This document shows positions 1 through 8,619 of a DNA stretch of 64,000 nt, piece after piece. The DNA is from Nonomuraea sp. NEAU-A123. Lineage in GTDB: Bacteria; Actinomycetota; Actinomycetes; Streptosporangiales; Streptosporangiaceae. Position numbers and translations under genes: made by a program. The notes beneath the pieces are model-generated. The model saw only the letters and a program-made list of their open reading frames with translations, was not told the DNA's origin and did no database searches. The stretch's first letter is position 1. Each line of letters opens with the position of its first letter. Where the stretch lies: assembly GCF_018603905.1 (NCBI RefSeq), contig NZ_JAHFZZ010000033.1:45457-109456 (forward strand), given 5' to 3'.

Positions 1-16
1 TCCGGCGTTCAGATGA

Positions 17-44
17 GATTAGCTGGCTAATTAGTCGGCTAATC
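17..44. promoter_or_regulatory. Candidate operator upstream of SDR gene
   Basis: GATTAGC at 17-23 is the inverted complement of GCTAATC at 38-44, and GCTAAT at 26-31 lies between them, giving an array of TTAGC half-sites ending 15 bases before the SDR start. This is typical of a TetR- or MarR-type repressor site. A cognate regulator would lie left of the window, so the partner is inferred. GAGGAG at 48-53 is the ribosome binding site. Confidence 0.45.
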
Positions 45-59
45 AACGAGGAGTTCATC

Positions 60-806
60 ATGCACGTACTCATCACCGGGGGTTCCTCCGGCATCGGTGC
101 GGCCACCGCCGTCGCCTACGGAGCCACGGGAGCCCGCGTCACCATCACCTACAACTCCGGCGAAGAGCGGGCGGCCCAGGTGGTCAAGCGAGTGGAGCAG
201 GCCGGCGGCACGGCCGCGGCCGTGCACCTCGACCTGGAGGACCACGCGAGCATCACCGCCGCCGCGCGGGAAGTGGGGCCGGTCGACGCGCTGGTCGCCA
301 ACGCGGTGCGCTGGGGCACGATCATGCCCAACAGCGTCTCCTTCGAAGAGGTGCCCGCGGCGGAGTGGACGGCCGCCCTGCACGCGAACGTGGTCGGCAA
401 CGCCGTTCTCGTGGGGGCCGTGCTGCCCGGCATGCGGCGCAACGGTTTCGGGCGGATCGTGTTCGTGTCGTCGGGTGCGGCGGAGGAGGGACTGCCGGGC
501 CCCGGGGCGTACGGCACGGCCAAGATGGCCCTGCACGGCATGGCCCGCGCGCTCGCCTGGGAGGCCGGCAAGGACGGCATCCTGGTGAACGTGGCCGCCG
601 CCGGATTCACTCTCACCGAGCGCGAACGGCCCGTCCCACAGGAGGTCGTGGACACGCTCGCCGCCCGTACCCCCACCCGGCGACTCTCGACGGCGGACGA
701 CCTGGCGGCGCTGATCGTCTTCCTCGGCTCCGCGGCGAACCGCAACCTCACCGGAGAGATCATCCGCGACGGATCCACCGCCGGCCGGTCGGCACATGCC
801 CTCTGA
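60..806 (+). CDS. SDR-family oxidoreductase (FabG-like)
   Basis: A 248-residue classical short-chain dehydrogenase. The N-terminal cofactor loop TGGSSGIGAATA (about residues 6-17) is a glycine-rich NAD(P)-binding turn. The catalytic signature is visible as SSGAAEEGLPGPGAYGTAK, with Ser about 138, Tyr about 152 and Lys about 156. The C-terminus NLTGEIIRDGST matches the usual end of FabG-like enzymes. The ATG at 60 has GAGGAG seven bases upstream. It would reduce a ketone or oxidise an alcohol in the cytosol; the substrate cannot be read from sequence. An array of inverted TTAGC half-sites just upstream suggests repressor control. It is followed by purF after about 50 bases but is unlikely to share its function. 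Confidence 0.85.
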   Translation: MHVLITGGSSGIGAATAVAYGATGARVTITYNSGEERAAQVVKRVEQAGGTAAAVHLDLEDHASITAAAREVGPVDALVANAVRWGTIMPNSVSFEEVPAAEWTAALHANVVGNAVLVGAVLPGMRRNGFGRIVFVSSGAAEEGLPGPGAYGTAKMALHGMARALAWEAGKDGILVNVAAAGFTLTERERPVPQEVVDTLAARTPTRRLSTADDLAALIVFLGSAANRNLTGEIIRDGSTAGRSAHAL

Positions 807-857
807 TCTGGCCCCCGGGTGCGCGAGCAGGGGAGCGGCCAACCTAGACTGAAGCAC

Positions 858-2294
858 GTGCTGAAAGGCGACGGCCGGCTCGGCCATGACCTGGACCCCC
901 AAGACCGTGCTCCGCAAGACGCCTGTGGCGTCTTCGGCGTCTGGGCTCCAGGCGAGGAAGTCTCCAAACTCACCTACTACGGACTGTACGCGTTGCAACA
1001 CCGCGGACAGGAGTCCGCGGGCATCGCGGTCAGCGAGGGCAGCCGCATCCTCGTCTACAAGGACATGGGCCTGGTCGCCCAGGTCTTCGACGAATCGGTG
1101 CTCGGCACGCTCCGGGGCCATCTGGCCATCGGCCACTGCCGCTACTCCACGACCGGCTCCAGTGTGTGGGAGAACGCCCAGCCCACGCTCAGCTCCACCG
1201 ACGTCGGCGGCCTCGCGCTCGCCCACAACGGCAACCTGATCAACACCCCGGAGCTGGCCCAGCGGCTGGCCCCCGGGGCGACCAGGGCGAGCACCGACAC
1301 CGACGTGCTCACCACACTGCTCGCCCAGGACCGTGACCGGTCCATCGAGGACGCGGCGGCCGAGCTGCTGCCGCAGGTCAAGGGCGCCTACTCGCTGGTG
1401 TTCATGAACGAGAAGACCCTCTACGCGGCCCGCGACCCGCAGGGCATCCGCCCGCTGGTCCTGGGCCGCCTGGAGCGGGGCTGGGTGGTGGCCTCCGAGA
1501 CGGCCGCGCTCGACATCGTGGGCGCCACGTTCACCCGCGAGATCGAGCCGGGCGAGCTGCTCACCATCGACGAGCGGGGCGTCAGGTCGCGCCGGTTCGC
1601 GCTGGCCGAGCCGAAGGGCTGCCTGTTCGAGTACGTCTACCTGGCCCGCCCCGACACCACCATCGCCGGGCGCGGCGTCCAGGTCACCCGGGTCGAGGTC
1701 GGCCGTGAGCTGGCCCGCGAGCACCCCGTCGAGGCCGACCTGGTCATCCCGACGCCCGAGTCCGGCACTCCCGCCGCCGTCGGCTACGCGCAGCAGAGCG
1801 GCATCCCCTACGGCCAGGGCCTGGTGAAGAACTCCTACGTCGGCCGCACCTTCATCCAGCCCTCGCAGACCATCCGGCAGCTCGGCATCAGGCTCAAGCT
1901 CAACCCGCTGCGCGAGGTCGTCGAGGGCAAGCGCCTGGTCGTCGTGGACGACTCGATCGTGCGTGGCAACACCCAGCGCGCGATCGTCAGGATGCTGCGC
2001 GAGGCCGGCGCCAAAGAGGTGCACGTACGCATCTCCTCGCCGCCCGTGGCCTGGCCGTGCTTCTATGGCATCGACTTCGCGACCAGGGCCGAGCTCATCG
2101 CGGGCTCGCTCACCGTCGAGGAGATCCGTGCCTCGCTCGGCGCCGACTCGCTGGGCTACATCTCGCTGGAGGGCCTGACCAAGGCCACCACCATCCCCGC
2201 CGAACGCCTGTGCCGGGCCTGCTTCGACGGTTCCTACCCCATCCCCATCGACCAGGACAACGTGGGCAAGTTCGTGTTGGAGAGCAAGGCGTGA
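858..2294 (+). CDS. purF: Amidophosphoribosyltransferase PurF
   Basis: First committed step of purine synthesis: PRPP plus glutamine gives 5-phosphoribosylamine. The N-terminal glutamine amidotransferase domain begins at DACGVFGVWAPG, where Cys becomes the N-terminal nucleophile after propeptide removal; LQHRGQESAG follows. The C-terminal phosphoribosyltransferase domain carries VVVDDSIVRGNTQR, the PRPP-binding motif. Cysteines in KGCLFEY, AWPCFYG and RLCRACFDGSYP match the four 4Fe-4S ligands of the Bacillus-type enzyme. I chose GTG 858 because it gives the short propeptide usual in actinomycetes; an in-frame GTG at 819 would add 13 residues. The stop overlaps the purM start by four bases (GTGA), so the two genes are translationally coupled. 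Confidence 0.97.
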   Translation: MLKGDGRLGHDLDPQDRAPQDACGVFGVWAPGEEVSKLTYYGLYALQHRGQESAGIAVSEGSRILVYKDMGLVAQVFDESVLGTLRGHLAIGHCRYSTTGSSVWENAQPTLSSTDVGGLALAHNGNLINTPELAQRLAPGATRASTDTDVLTTLLAQDRDRSIEDAAAELLPQVKGAYSLVFMNEKTLYAARDPQGIRPLVLGRLERGWVVASETAALDIVGATFTREIEPGELLTIDERGVRSRRFALAEPKGCLFEYVYLARPDTTIAGRGVQVTRVEVGRELAREHPVEADLVIPTPESGTPAAVGYAQQSGIPYGQGLVKNSYVGRTFIQPSQTIRQLGIRLKLNPLREVVEGKRLVVVDDSIVRGNTQRAIVRMLREAGAKEVHVRISSPPVAWPCFYGIDFATRAELIAGSLTVEEIRASLGADSLGYISLEGLTKATTIPAERLCRACFDGSYPIPIDQDNVGKFVLESKA

Positions 2295-3316
2295 CGACGT
2301 ACGAGGCCGCCGGAGTCGACATCGAGGCGGGCGAGCGCGCCGTCTCCCTGATGAAGGCAAAGGTGGCCCGCTCCCGCCGGCCCGAGGTGGTCGACGACGC
2401 CAGCGGCTTCGCCGGCCTGTTCGACGCCTCGGCCCTGCTGCGCTACCAGCGCCCGCTGCTGGCCACCTCGACCGACGGCGTGGGCACCAAGGTCATGCTC
2501 GCCCAGCGATACGGCAAGCACGACACGATCGGCATCGACCTCGTCGCCATGGTCCTCGACGACCTGGTGGTGTGCGGCGCCGAGCCGCTGTTCATGACCG
2601 ACTACATCGCCTGCGGCAAGGTGGTGCCCGAGCGGATCGCCGAGATCGTGGGCGGCGTCGCCGAGGGCTGCCGGCTGGCCGGAGCGGCCCTGCTCGGCGG
2701 CGAGACCGCCGAACACCCGGGAGCCATGGGGCCCGACGAATACGACCTGGCGGGCGCGGGCACCGGCGTCGTGGAGGCGTCGGCCATGCTCGGCGCCTCC
2801 CGCGTGCGGGCCGGCGACGCGGTGCTCGGCCTGGCGTCGTCGGGAGTGCACTCCAACGGCTATTCGCTGGTACGCCACGTGCTGCGCGAGTCGTCACTGT
2901 CGCTCGACGCCCACCTCCCCGAGCTGGCCAGGCCGCTGGGCGCCGAGCTGCTGGAGCCCACCCGGATCTACTCGCTCGACTGCCTGGAGCTGGCCCGCGC
3001 GGTGGACGTGCACGCCTACGCCCACATCACGGGCGGCGGCATCGAGAGCAACCTGTCCCGCTCACTCCCCGACCACCTGGACGCCGCCCTCGACCGCTCG
3101 TCGTGGACCCCGCCACCGATCTTCTCGGTCCTGGCCGGCCACGGCGGCATCGAACAGAAGGACATGGACAAGACCTTCAACCTGGGCGTCGGCATGGCCG
3201 CCATCGTGTCCCAGGAGTCAGCAGACGAAGCCCTACGCCTACTGGCCGACCGCGGTCTGGATGCATGGGTCCTGGGAGAAATCACCGAGGGCACCGGCAA
3301 AGCCGGCTACCGCTGA
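2291..3316 (+). CDS. purM: Phosphoribosylformylglycinamidine cyclo-ligase PurM (AIR synthetase)
   Basis: Fifth step of purine synthesis: ATP-dependent ring closure of FGAM to aminoimidazole ribotide. The 341-residue protein has the family N-terminus TYEAAGVDIEAGERAV, then STDGVGTKVMLAQ, the phosphate-binding start of the ATP site. GGETAEHPGAMGPDEYDLAG and the C-terminal ITGGGIESNLSRSLP are also standard. The GTG start at 2291 overlaps the purF stop as GTGA, so PurM is made in step with PurF. Length and all landmarks are normal. Confidence 0.97.
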   Translation: MTTYEAAGVDIEAGERAVSLMKAKVARSRRPEVVDDASGFAGLFDASALLRYQRPLLATSTDGVGTKVMLAQRYGKHDTIGIDLVAMVLDDLVVCGAEPLFMTDYIACGKVVPERIAEIVGGVAEGCRLAGAALLGGETAEHPGAMGPDEYDLAGAGTGVVEASAMLGASRVRAGDAVLGLASSGVHSNGYSLVRHVLRESSLSLDAHLPELARPLGAELLEPTRIYSLDCLELARAVDVHAYAHITGGGIESNLSRSLPDHLDAALDRSSWTPPPIFSVLAGHGGIEQKDMDKTFNLGVGMAAIVSQESADEALRLLADRGLDAWVLGEITEGTGKAGYR

Positions 3317-3485
3317 CACGGGTGGCAGGGGTTGCCGCTGGGCGACACCTGCCGCCGCTTCGCCACCCAGATGGTCTCACCGTCTTGTAACGGCGCCCGG
3401 CCCTGTGCGGGCTCAGCAGCCGTATTCCTGGAGGCCCCCAGCCCTGAACGGCGGGTGGCGGCCAGGTTGGCCGTGCCGTAACCCC

Positions 3486-3526
3486 AAAAAAAGAAAATTC
3501 GCCCCACGGGTGGGTGCCGTGGGGCG
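3486..3526 (-). terminator. Intrinsic terminator of the DUF3073 gene
   Basis: A perfect 10-bp stem, CGCCCCACGG (3500-3509) with CCGTGGGGCG (3517-3526), has a 7-base loop. On the minus strand it is followed by a T-rich tract (A-rich on plus at 3486-3498). It lies directly downstream of the minus-strand DUF3073 gene. The rest of 3317-3549 shows no convincing gene. Confidence 0.85.
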
Positions 3527-3549
3527 GACTCGCTCAACCAGAAGAACGA

Positions 3550-3774
3550 CTACGAACGTCCGGACGAACGATCGTCGTCGTTGTTGCTGTAGTCATCGGC
3601 GTAATCGGCATAGCGATCCGCCAGCTCATCGCTGAGGTCGTCGGCGTCGTCATTGTCGCTGGAGTCTCCGACCCCGAGTTCATCGCGAAGACGATCAAGA
3701 TCCGTGCCACCGCTGTTGTACTTCAGCTGGCGAGCAACCTTGACCTGCTTGGCCTTTGCTCGGCCGCGCCCCAT
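3550..3774 (-). CDS. DUF3073 family protein
   Basis: A 74-residue actinobacterial protein of unknown function. The conserved core MGRGRAKAKQVKVARQLKY is basic and starts at the second methionine of the open frame. The C-terminal half is very acidic (runs of Asp, Ser and Asn such as GDSSDNDDADDLSDELADR), so the protein is strongly bipolar and probably partly disordered. GAGGGG upstream supports the ATG at 3774. In many actinomycetes this gene sits between purM and the bldC region, as here. The intrinsic terminator follows at 3500-3526. Confidence 0.9.
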   Translation of the reverse strand: MGRGRAKAKQVKVARQLKYNSGGTDLDRLRDELGVGDSSDNDDADDLSDELADRYADYADDYSNNDDDRSSGRS

Positions 3775-3832
3775 TGGCTCGACCCCCTCGTGTGGGGTCG
3801 TCCCCGACCCCTCGTCGCTAACGCACCACACA

Positions 3833-3859
3833 CTGACGCCGCCTGACTTTGGGCGTCAG
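3833..3859. terminator. Hairpin between valine dehydrogenase and DUF3073 genes
   Basis: CTGACGCC (3833-3840) pairs with GGCGTCAG (3852-3859) over an 11-base loop. A further GGCGTCAG copy lies just before the valine dehydrogenase stop, near 3925. The hairpin could end that transcript on the minus strand, but no T tract follows, so a regulatory role is equally possible. Confidence 0.35.
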
Positions 3860-3925
3860 CCTATCGTTCGCCTATTACCGTACCTGTTTTGTGCCCAGCT
3901 CGGTACGCCGTATGGGCGTGGGGCG

Positions 3926-5005
3926 TCAGTGGCCCAGCCAAATGCCCCTAATACGCCCGACTTCCGACATTCTGCGCTCGGCCAGCCTATCTGCTGCGAC
4001 CGCCGGAGGGACGCCCTCCTCGCCCGCGATCGCGAAGATCTTCAGAGTCGTGTCATAGATCTGGGTCGTCTTGGCTCTGGCACGCTCCATGCTGAAGCCC
4101 TCGAGCTCGTCCGCGACCTGGATCACGCCGCCTGAGTTGACCACGTAGTCGGGCGCGTAGAGGATGCCGCGCTCCGCGAGCTGCTTCTCGACCCCGGGAT
4201 GGGCGAGCTGGTTGTTGGCCGCACCACAGACGATCTTGGCGCGGAGCGTGGCCGACGCGTGGTCGTCGAGCGCCCCGCCCAGCGCGCAGGGGGCGAACAC
4301 GTCGATGTCCGCCGCGATGAGCGCCGCCGCGTCGGCCACGACGTTCACCTCGGGGTGGCGCTGCCGTACGCGCTCGACCGCCTTGGGGTCGACGTCGCAG
4401 ACGACCACTTCGGCCCCGTCCTCGCACAGCAGGTCCACCAGCCGGTGGCCGACCTTGCCGACGCCCTCGACGCCGACCCGCCTGCCGTGCAGCGACGGCG
4501 TGCCGTACACGCGCTCGGCCGAGGCCCGCATGCCCTGGAAGACGCCGAACGCGGTGAGGATCGAGGAGTCGCCGGCGCCGCCGTGGGCCAGCGTGCGGCC
4601 GACCACGAAGCGCGACTCCCTCGCGACGACGTCCATGTCCTCGCTGTAGGTGCCCACGTCACAGGCGGTGATGTAGCGCCCGCCGAGCGACTGGATGAAG
4701 CGGCCGTAGGCGCGCAGCAGCGCCTCGCTCTTGTCCCGGGCCGGGTCGCCGATGATGACGGCCTTGCCGCCGCCGAGATCGAGACCGGCCAGCGCGTTCT
4801 TGTAGGCCATGCCCTTGGCCAGGTTGAGCACGTCGGCCAGGGCCGCCTGCTCGTCCGGGTAGGGGTAGAACCTGGTCCCTCCCAGGGCCGGCCCCAGCGC
4901 GGTGTTGTGGATGGCGATGATGGCACGCAGGCCGCTCTGCTCGTCTGCGCAGAAAACGACCTGCTCATGGACGTCCTTGTGGGACGAGCCGAAGACATCG
5001 GTCAC
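3926..5005 (-). CDS. vdh: Valine/leucine (Glu/Leu/Phe/Val family) dehydrogenase
   Basis: NAD-dependent oxidative deamination of branched-chain amino acids to 2-oxo acids, feeding branched fatty-acid and polyketide starter units. The 359-residue protein has the family substrate region ALGGTRFYPYPDE, the glycine-rich segment with catalytic Lys in GMAYKNALAGLDLGGGKAV, and the Rossmann fingerprint GVEGVGKVGHRLVDLL. CGAANNQLA and PDYVVNSGGVI are also typical. It fits Streptomyces Vdh in length and context (near bldC). The start is GTG at 5005 with GGGAG about nine bases upstream. Leucine versus valine preference cannot be told by eye. Confidence 0.92.
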   Translation of the reverse strand: MTDVFGSSHKDVHEQVVFCADEQSGLRAIIAIHNTALGPALGGTRFYPYPDEQAALADVLNLAKGMAYKNALAGLDLGGGKAVIIGDPARDKSEALLRAYGRFIQSLGGRYITACDVGTYSEDMDVVARESRFVVGRTLAHGGAGDSSILTAFGVFQGMRASAERVYGTPSLHGRRVGVEGVGKVGHRLVDLLCEDGAEVVVCDVDPKAVERVRQRHPEVNVVADAAALIAADIDVFAPCALGGALDDHASATLRAKIVCGAANNQLAHPGVEKQLAERGILYAPDYVVNSGGVIQVADELEGFSMERARAKTTQIYDTTLKIFAIAGEEGVPPAVAADRLAERRMSEVGRIRGIWLGH

Positions 5006-5116
5006 GGTAGTGACTCCCTGTCCGTTACAGTCCGTCGCTCCGTTGCGACGGATATCGCTTCTCAGCGTAATAGCCGCGACGGTGCGAGCAGGTTGTCTTC
5101 ATGACACGATGCCTCC

Positions 5117-5980
5117 GTGCTGCCCTATGCCGCTTACCTCCGGGTCTACGAGCCGCTGACCGCGTTCGCCGAGTCCGAGCGCAAGGTCTGGGCCGAGTAC
5201 GCCGAATCGCGCGACCGCCCCCGCCGGGCCACCGCGCTCAACGCCGAGCACGACGAGGCCGTCAGGCGGCTGCTCGGCATGCCGCCCCACCCGGCACCCG
5301 CGCAGGAGAGCCCCAACGCCTATCTGCGGCGCGTTGAGGACCGGCTCTATGTCTGTCCGTGGCAGACGCGGTTGCGCTCGTGGCTGGCGTTCTCAAGGCT
5401 GCGTGGCAGCACTCCCGTGAAGCTCCTGGACCGGTTCGTCCCGAAGGCGATCGCCGAGCAGACCGCCGACGACTTCGACCGGTACAAGCGCACGGGTGAC
5501 TCCTCCGCGCTCCGGACCCACATCCGCACCACGGCGTGGCACGTGCCACCCGCGTGGTTCGTGCCCTTCGACGGGAACGAGCGCTGGCTGGTGCTCGGCT
5601 CCTCCACTCCGGGACAGGACGTGACCACCACGACGGGACGCAATCTCATCTACGTCACCTCCATGGCCCAGGCCAGGAGGCGTTCCGCGCGGGCGCTGCA
5701 GGTGCTGCGCAGGCACCTGGGCGAGGTGTCGGCCAACTTCGACGTGGAGGACGTGGCCAGGTGGCTCGAGGAGTTCCACCCGCACTCGCTGGTTGAGCTG
5801 GATTACGGCGGGTTGGTACACCTTATGAATGATGACGCTCTGCAAGCGGATCAGTCCGTCGCGGAGCTCTCCGCGGCCCTCACGGGGCTGGACACGGGTC
5901 AAGAAGAGCTTGCCTACGCCATGTATCAGAGGGTGATCCTGCGCTGGAAGTCAATGCAACTTCTGGAATCTGCCAACTGA
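5117..5980 (+). CDS. Conserved actinobacterial protein of unknown function upstream of bldC
   Basis: A 287-residue soluble protein, rich in Trp, Arg and Leu, with no signal peptide or membrane segment and no catalytic motif that I recognise. The N-terminus MLPYAAYLRVYEPLTAF and the central PPAWFVPFDGNERWLVLGS segment look strongly constrained. To my knowledge an equivalent gene lies upstream of bldC in streptomycetes, so a developmental link is possible but is only context. It is divergent from the valine dehydrogenase gene across about 110 bases. The GTG at 5117 is the most upstream plausible start. Confidence 0.75.
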   Translation: MLPYAAYLRVYEPLTAFAESERKVWAEYAESRDRPRRATALNAEHDEAVRRLLGMPPHPAPAQESPNAYLRRVEDRLYVCPWQTRLRSWLAFSRLRGSTPVKLLDRFVPKAIAEQTADDFDRYKRTGDSSALRTHIRTTAWHVPPAWFVPFDGNERWLVLGSSTPGQDVTTTTGRNLIYVTSMAQARRRSARALQVLRRHLGEVSANFDVEDVARWLEEFHPHSLVELDYGGLVHLMNDDALQADQSVAELSAALTGLDTGQEELAYAMYQRVILRWKSMQLLESAN

Positions 5981-6302
5981 ACCCCAATACAACCGTCTGA
6001 CCTGCATAAGTAGGTCATGACTCGCGGCTGCTCTCTTCTGCGAACTGAGTAGTTTGCCGTTTTCACTGCGATACCACGAAACGTGTCGCTAGAATCACCG
6101 AGCGTGACATCGCCATGTGAGCGGGCAGTTGGGTCAAAGAAGGGCTCGCAAATCGCTCTGCGTGGCGGTATGGTCACTTCGGGTGATGCCGCATATGGCT
6201 CAGAAAAGCCGCACGCTCTGGGCTATAGGGGGACATCCGTGACACGCGCAAAGGGAGTCACAGGATCGCTGAGCCGGTCCACACGGAGGAGAGGCCGCAC
6301 AA
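5981..6302 (+). promoter_or_regulatory. bldC upstream region
   Basis: A 322-base gene-free stretch holding the bldC promoter and leader. It is AT-richer around 5990-6100 than its surroundings. I see no clear inverted repeat or consensus -35/-10 pair that I would defend. GGAGAGG about 9-15 bases before the ATG at 6303 serves as ribosome binding site. A long untranslated leader is likely but not provable from the sequence. Confidence 0.4.
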
Positions 6303-6506
6303 ATGTCAGCTCGTACACCCGAGGCCGAGCCGCTGCTCACGCCCGCTGAGGTCGCGACCATGTTCAGGGTCGACCCCAAGACCGTTACCCGGTGGGCGAA
6401 GGCAGGCAAGTTGACGTCGATTCGTACCCTCGGCGGTCACCGGCGTTACCGGGAGACCGAGGTCCGGGCACTGCTGGCGGGCATTCCGCAGCAGCGCTCG
6501 GAGTAG
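6303..6506 (+). CDS. bldC: Developmental transcriptional regulator BldC
   Basis: A 67-residue MerR-like DNA-binding protein made only of a winged-helix domain. The sequence LLTPAEVATMFRVDPKTVTR (helix-turn-helix), WAKAGKLTSIRTLGGHRRYR (wing) and EVRALLAGIPQQ is nearly invariant across sporulating actinomycetes. BldC binds as head-to-tail oligomers to AT-rich direct repeats and delays entry into development in Streptomyces. The gene stands alone, with a long upstream region and a hairpin terminator shared with the convergent TetR gene. No deviation from the family is visible. Confidence 0.97.
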   Translation: MSARTPEAEPLLTPAEVATMFRVDPKTVTRWAKAGKLTSIRTLGGHRRYRETEVRALLAGIPQQRSE

Positions 6507-6595
6507 TGCCGGGGTCGTCACGAACCTCAGGGGGGTTGAATGGTGGGCCGTGCTGGACAGCCCGGTCCACCCAGGTGACGACGTCATGTCGTAGT

Positions 6596-6632
6596 GGGAA
6601 GCTGGCGCCGCCCGCCCGGCGCCATCCTTCCC
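6596..6632. terminator. Bidirectional hairpin between bldC and tetR
   Basis: An extended stem: GGGAAG (6596-6601) with CTTCCC (6627-6632), continued by TGGCGCC (6603-6609) with GGCGCCA (6618-6624), loop 6610-6617. It separates the convergent bldC and TetR genes. The outer arm touches the TetR stop codon. Confidence 0.7.
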
Positions 6633-7336
6633 TAGGCGAGCTGCTCCCTGGTCAGTAGATCCAGCAGCCCGTCGACCTCCGTGTCATAGCCGGCGGCTAC
6701 TCTGAGTAGCGCCACCATGTGATCGACGAGCATCTTCTCCAGCGTCGCGCGCTCGATGTCGCGGTGCTCCAGCCAGTCCAGGCCCGCGGTCTCCACCGAC
6801 GCGATCCACGATCTCAGCGTCGTACGCAGCACCGGACTCGGCCGCTCGACCCGCATCTGCCGCTGGATGAGCCAGAAAAGGCGTTGCCGCACCCCGTCGA
6901 CGATCTCCCCGATCTCCCCCGCCCGGTTGGCGGGGCCGCCGCGCAGCAGCGCCGCGAAGCCGGCCGCGTGCTCCTCGACGAAGTCGAAGTAGCGCCGCAG
7001 CCCTGAGGCGAGTTCGTCCAGCGGCCTGCCGCCGCCCTGCGGGCGCAGCCGCGACTCCAGTTGCTCGGCCGCGCTCTTCAGCGCCGCCACGTACAGCTCC
7101 TGCTTGCCGCCGAAGTAGTGGTAGACCAGTGCCCGCGAAGCGCCGGCGGCCGAGGCCACGTCGTCGATCGAGACGTCTTCCGCGTCGCGTGTGCTGAAGA
7201 GCTCGAGTGCCGCGGCCATGAGCTCCTCGCGACGGCGATCCACGCTGAGCCTGCGCCGAGCCGGTCGGGCCGCTTCGGCTGACTTCCCGGGTGTCACAAG
7301 TGCACAGTATCCGACGGCCTGCCTAATAGCGGACAT
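6632..7336 (-). CDS. TetR/AcrR family transcriptional regulator
   Basis: A 234-residue one-domain repressor type. The N-terminal helix-turn-helix reads VSIDDVASAAGASRALVYHYFGGKQELYVAAL (about residues 55-85; quoted here in two parts of one helix pair). An Arg-rich leader precedes it. The C-terminal ligand domain is divergent, with Trp-rich QRLFWLIQRQMRVERPSP. A GTG 13 codons inside (about 7297) is an alternative start and would trim a leader that looks non-conserved. The gene converges with bldC; the LacI-family gene is divergent at 7444. Target and ligand are unknown. Confidence 0.85.
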   Translation of the reverse strand: MSAIRQAVGYCALVTPGKSAEAARPARRRLSVDRRREELMAAALELFSTRDAEDVSIDDVASAAGASRALVYHYFGGKQELYVAALKSAAEQLESRLRPQGGGRPLDELASGLRRYFDFVEEHAAGFAALLRGGPANRAGEIGEIVDGVRQRLFWLIQRQMRVERPSPVLRTTLRSWIASVETAGLDWLEHRDIERATLEKMLVDHMVALLRVAAGYDTEVDGLLDLLTREQLA

Positions 7337-7443
7337 GTAGCCAACCGGTCAATATCAGCCTTCCCTAACCTGAAGCCGTACCCTGTGGCGAACTCGATCG
7401 TTTGGTCAGACAGGTGCCCAACTTCGCATCGCGGGGGAGACAC

Positions 7444-8493
7444 ATGTCAGGACCACCCGTCAACACTTCAACTATCGCCGAGCTCCGCGAGGTAGACGCG
7501 GTGCCTCGGCCAAGGCCGACCATCCGCAATGTCGCCGAGCGAGCCGGCGTCTCGAAATCGCTGGTCTCGCTCGTACTGCGCGGATCCCCGCACGTGAGCG
7601 AGCATCGGCGGCAAGCCGTGCTGCAGGCGGCTCGCGAGCTCGGCTACCGGCCCAACGCGGTCGCGCGGAGCCTCGTCGAAGGCCGTACCCACCTCATCGG
7701 CGCGCTCGTCGCCGACCTGCACAACCCGTTCTACGCCGAGTTCCTCGACGGTCTGCAGGAGAGCCTGCACGGCGACGGACTGCGCATGCTGATCGGCAAC
7801 AGCCAGTGGGACCCCGCTTTCGAGGACGAGGCCGTGGAGGCCTTCCTGGAGCTCAGGGTCGACGGGCTGGTGCTGCTCGGCATCGCGCCGACCAGCGAGA
7901 CGCTGATCGAGGCGACCTCCTACACGCCCACGGTCGTCGTAGGGGAACGTGACATCGAGCTCGAGGGCGTCGACATCGTCGTCGACGACGACCAGCTCGG
8001 CGCCCGTCTGGCCATCGACCACCTGGTCGACCACGGCCACAAGCGGATCGCGCACATCGAGGGTCCGCGCTCATCACGCTGCGAGGGTTATCTCGTGGCG
8101 ATGCGCAGGCACTCGCTGGCGCCGTACATCATGGTCGAGGCCGCGGAGTCGACCGAGGAGGACGGCCGGCAGGCCGCCCTCGCCCTGCTCAGCCGCGAAC
8201 CCAGGCCCACGGCGATCTTCGCCGCCAACGACGTGGTGGCGCTCGGCGTCCTCTCGGCCGCGGCGGAACTGGGTCTGAAGGTGCCGGACGACCTGTCGGT
8301 GGTCGGTTACGACAACACCCACCTGGCTGCCTCGCACCACATCTCTCTCACCTCCGTCGACCAACCGCGCCGCACCATGGGCCGGTCCGCGGCGGCCCTG
8401 CTCAGCGACCGGATCGGAGACCCCTCGAAAGTCGCCCGTCTACGCCAGGTGACCCCCGAACTGATCGTTCGGCGAAGCACGGGCCCCGCTTAG
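7444..8493 (+). CDS. LacI family transcriptional regulator
   Basis: A 349-residue repressor. Near the N-terminus TIRNVAERAGVSKSLVSLVL is the LacI helix-turn-helix, followed by the hinge GYRPNAVARSL. The periplasmic-binding-protein-like core has IGALVADLHNPFYAEFLDGL at its start and TAIFAANDVVALGVLSAAAE towards the end, typical of sugar-sensing repressors. The ATG at 7444 follows GGGGGAG at a good distance, so I prefer it to an in-frame start 14 codons upstream. No sugar operon is adjacent, so the regulon lies elsewhere or includes the amidase and hexosaminidase genes about 460 bases downstream; that is only positional. Confidence 0.9.
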   Translation: MSGPPVNTSTIAELREVDAVPRPRPTIRNVAERAGVSKSLVSLVLRGSPHVSEHRRQAVLQAARELGYRPNAVARSLVEGRTHLIGALVADLHNPFYAEFLDGLQESLHGDGLRMLIGNSQWDPAFEDEAVEAFLELRVDGLVLLGIAPTSETLIEATSYTPTVVVGERDIELEGVDIVVDDDQLGARLAIDHLVDHGHKRIAHIEGPRSSRCEGYLVAMRRHSLAPYIMVEAAESTEEDGRQAALALLSREPRPTAIFAANDVVALGVLSAAAELGLKVPDDLSVVGYDNTHLAASHHISLTSVDQPRRTMGRSAAALLSDRIGDPSKVARLRQVTPELIVRRSTGPA

Positions 8494-8619
8494 GGAGGGC
8501 CGAAGGAGCACGGGTCCCGTTTAGAGAGGGCCAAAGCTGGGTCAACCCGTGCGGCGGCGGCGCCGCACGGAGGTTTACTCATCAGGTCAAGCGACACGAT
8601 CTGATCCGGGGGGACAGCC

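Noticed and set aside
39..2360. Long minus-strand open frame opposite the SDR, purF and purM
   Set aside because: Antisense of clear family proteins; the frame is open only because of high third-position GC and has no recognisable domain.
3307..3537. Minus-strand 76-residue frame between purM and DUF3073
   Set aside because: It starts upstream of and reads through the DUF3073 terminator hairpin and has no ribosome binding site; composition is unconvincing.
4199..5104. Plus-strand open frame opposite valine dehydrogenase
   Set aside because: Shadow of a gene with intact Rossmann and catalytic motifs on the minus strand.
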